NCBI GenBank assembly: GCA_021741245.1
Contig: JAIOYF010000015.1
Span: 1 to 64,000, forward strand
Source of the DNA: Paracoccaceae bacterium
Lineage (GTDB): Bacteria > Pseudomonadota > Alphaproteobacteria > Rhodobacterales > Rhodobacteraceae
Direction: 5' to 3'
DNA: 64,000 bases
Both the position numbers and the translations under genes were made by a program. The notes below the pieces were generated by a model. That model had not been told where the DNA came from and ran no database searches. It saw only the letters and a program-made list of their open reading frames with translations. This document shows, piece by piece, positions 62,306 to 64,000 of this stretch; position 1 is the first letter of the stretch; the number at the start of each line of letters is the position of its first letter.

Positions 62306-64000
62306 TTACTGCTCATACCACCAGACGTCCGGCTGGAACCCCAACCAATCGCCATATAGGGGAAGGCGCTCGGGATACTTGAGTTCCTTGCGATGCGCCA
62401 ACCGTGAGGCTTCAGAATACCACATCGGGACGACATATCTACCTGTCGTAAGGATGCGATCTAGCGCTTGTGTGGCAGAAATGAATCCGTCTTGGTCCTT
62501 GGCATTCAGCATGGCGTTGATCATCGCCTCGGCGGCGGGGGAGTTCATGCCCATCCAGTTGCGGGTTCCGGGTTCGGTCACGCCTCTTGATCCCCAGTAA
62601 AGCATTTGCTCGTTTCCGGGGCTGAGCGAGAGGGAACGGATGTAGTGGGTCATGTCAAAATCATAGGCGTTGGTGCGCTCTTTGTATTGGGCGCTGTCGA
62701 CGGTCTGCACCCGCGCTTCGATGCCAAGCCGCTTGAGGCTTTCAACATAGATATCCGCGGCCGAGATCATGTCATTGGCCCCGTTCACCAGAAGAATGTC
62801 GAAGGTAAAGGGCTGGCCGTCCTTGCCGACAAGCACGCCGTTCTGAACCGTCCAGCCCGCCTCCTCCAAGAGGGCTGTGGCAGAGCGGATGTTCTTGCGG
62901 TTTGACTCGGTTCCGTCGCCGACGGGCACGGAATACCCCTCAATCGCGCCGGGCAAAAGTTGGTCGCGGTAAGGTTCCAGCAACGCCAGAGTTTCACCTT
63001 GGGCGGGCGTGCCGGGCGTAAACCCCAGGGGTGAGTTCCCGAAGTAGGACTGGATGCGAGGGTTGGCACTGCCGTTGAGGGTCTGGTTGACCAGTTCGAA
63101 ATTGAACGCCTGAATAAGCGCCTCACGCACTCGCCAATCCTGAAACAGCGGTCTGCGGGTGTTCATCACAAAGCCTTCGATGCCCGAAGGGCGTTTGTGC
63201 GGGATGACTGATTTCACAACCGCACCCGAGGCAATATCGGGCCAAGTGTAATTGCTTTCCCATTTTGCAGGGTTGGTTTCGCGCCACGAGGTGATCAGGC
63301 CCCCCTTGAACGCCTCGAACACCACGCCGCCATCGCCGAAGTAGTCGTAGCGCACTTCGTCAAAGTTGTGTTGGCCACGGTTGAACGGAAGGTCCGCCCC
63401 CCACCAATCGGGGTTCTTACGATAGCTGACGTATTTCCCGGCCTCAAAGCTGTCGACCATATAGGGGCCGGAGCCGATGGGCATATCGAGCGTGCTTTCT
63501 TCAAACGCCTTGCCCTCCCATTGCGCCTTTTTCAGGATGGGGCGCAGACCAAGGATCAGGGGGAGCTCGCGATCTTCGACATTGAAGGTGAATTTCACGC
63601 TGCGTGGGCCGGTCTTCTCCATCGCGCTGATCTTTGCCCATGCGCCTGCGTAGCGTGGGTTGCCTTTGGTCCCCAGGATCTCGAATGACCACATCACATC
63701 TTCGACCGTGACCGGGGAGCCGTCCGAGAATCGGGCCGCATCACGCAGGGTAAATTCTACGTAAGTCCTGGCCGCATCTGTGGTCACCGATTCGGCCAAA
63801 AGGCCGTAAAGTGTGAATGCCTCATCGTAGTTACGGCCCAAGAGCGTCTCGACGGTAAGGGCCGAAAGACCTGCCGGTGCGCGCCCTTTCAAGATGAAGG
63901 GATTCATCGAATCAAAGCTGCCGGATTCGCCGAAAACGATCCGCCCGCCCTTTGGGGCATCGGGGTTCACTTGCGGCAAAGACACAAAATCCGGGGGTAG
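62306..64000 (-). CDS. ABC transporter solute-binding protein (family 5, YejA-like), 5' end outside the window
   Basis: At least 564 residues are in view and the frame is still open at the window edge, so the signal peptide lies beyond. The start of the visible part, LPQVNPDAPKGGRIVFGESG, and segments such as FNFELVNQTLN, NRKNIRSATALLEEAGW and the end YGDWLGFQPDVWWYEQ are typical of the large YejA group that delivers microcin C-like and other peptides to YejBEF. It binds oligopeptides in the periplasm. Permease genes are not present downstream, unlike in a complete yej operon. Confidence 0.85.
   Translation of the reverse strand, partial: LPPDFVSLPQVNPDAPKGGRIVFGESGSFDSMNPFILKGRAPAGLSALTVETLLGRNYDEAFTLYGLLAESVTTDAARTYVEFTLRDAARFSDGSPVTVEDVMWSFEILGTKGNPRYAGAWAKISAMEKTGPRSVKFTFNVEDRELPLILGLRPILKKAQWEGKAFEESTLDMPIGSGPYMVDSFEAGKYVSYRKNPDWWGADLPFNRGQHNFDEVRYDYFGDGGVVFEAFKGGLITSWRETNPAKWESNYTWPDIASGAVVKSVIPHKRPSGIEGFVMNTRRPLFQDWRVREALIQAFNFELVNQTLNGSANPRIQSYFGNSPLGFTPGTPAQGETLALLEPYRDQLLPGAIEGYSVPVGDGTESNRKNIRSATALLEEAGWTVQNGVLVGKDGQPFTFDILLVNGANDMISAADIYVESLKRLGIEARVQTVDSAQYKERTNAYDFDMTHYIRSLSLSPGNEQMLYWGSRGVTEPGTRNWMGMNSPAAEAMINAMLNAKDQDGFISATQALDRILTTGRYVVPMWYSEASRLAHRKELKYPERLPLYGDWLGFQPDVWWYEQ

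Overview
The window reads as chromosome of a GC-rich alphaproteobacterium, most likely Rhodobacteraceae (Roseobacter group). I infer this from RTX proteins ending in a Hint domain, a dimethylglycine-dehydrogenase-type FAD/GcvT protein, TRAP/TTT-style acid uptake genes, an FnrL-type box and the codon usage. No tRNA, rRNA or CRISPR array was seen.

Layout. 1-2575: the end of an IS3-family element sits in a peptide-type ABC permease gene, beside a broken solute-binding protein and a broken isochorismatase-family hydrolase; the whole locus is decayed. 3936-11688: two large secreted-type RTX proteins with C-terminal Hint domains. 11674-15995: a MocA-like nucleotidyltransferase, a DUF2332 protein and a large demethylating FAD/GcvT enzyme. 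16324-25036: a tight four-gene cassette of a subtilisin-like protein, a trypsin-like protease with a degenerate STAND-like tail, a 1074-residue STAND-type NTPase, and a trypsin-like protease fused to a DNA/RNA non-specific endonuclease. None has an obvious signal peptide. I read it as an NTPase-controlled intracellular protease/nuclease defence or cell-suicide system; it is the most interesting locus here. 25043-31664: a five-gene catabolic operon (hyuA, hyuB, FAD oxidase, HpaI-type aldolase, uronate-dehydrogenase-like SDR).

32336-35926: a wrecked arginine deiminase (arc) operon. Two of its genes carry internal deletions joined at short repeats, and the antiporter now reads in frame into arginine deiminase through a G run. 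36566-39585: a perfect FNR-type box precedes a small envelope/stress cluster (AI-2E family protein, host-attachment family protein, DUF883, holin-like protein, DUF4342). 39617-42865: phospholipase-D-like and EEP-family enzymes and a TauE/SafE exporter. 42859-56373: a catabolic island with five MmgE/PrpD-family genes, a GntR/FCD regulator, an SDR, a complete tripartite tricarboxylate transporter (tctC, tctB, tctA) and a multi-rhodanese protein. Two similar GntR-type operators lie in its two divergent promoters.

56694-61742: a type I secretion operon (TolC-like lipoprotein, ABC permease/ATPase, HlyD adaptor), which could export the RTX-Hint proteins. 62165-64000: a 41-residue entericidin-like lipoprotein and a YejA-like peptide-binding protein cut by the window edge. 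All functional statements come from reading motifs by eye; no database search was run.
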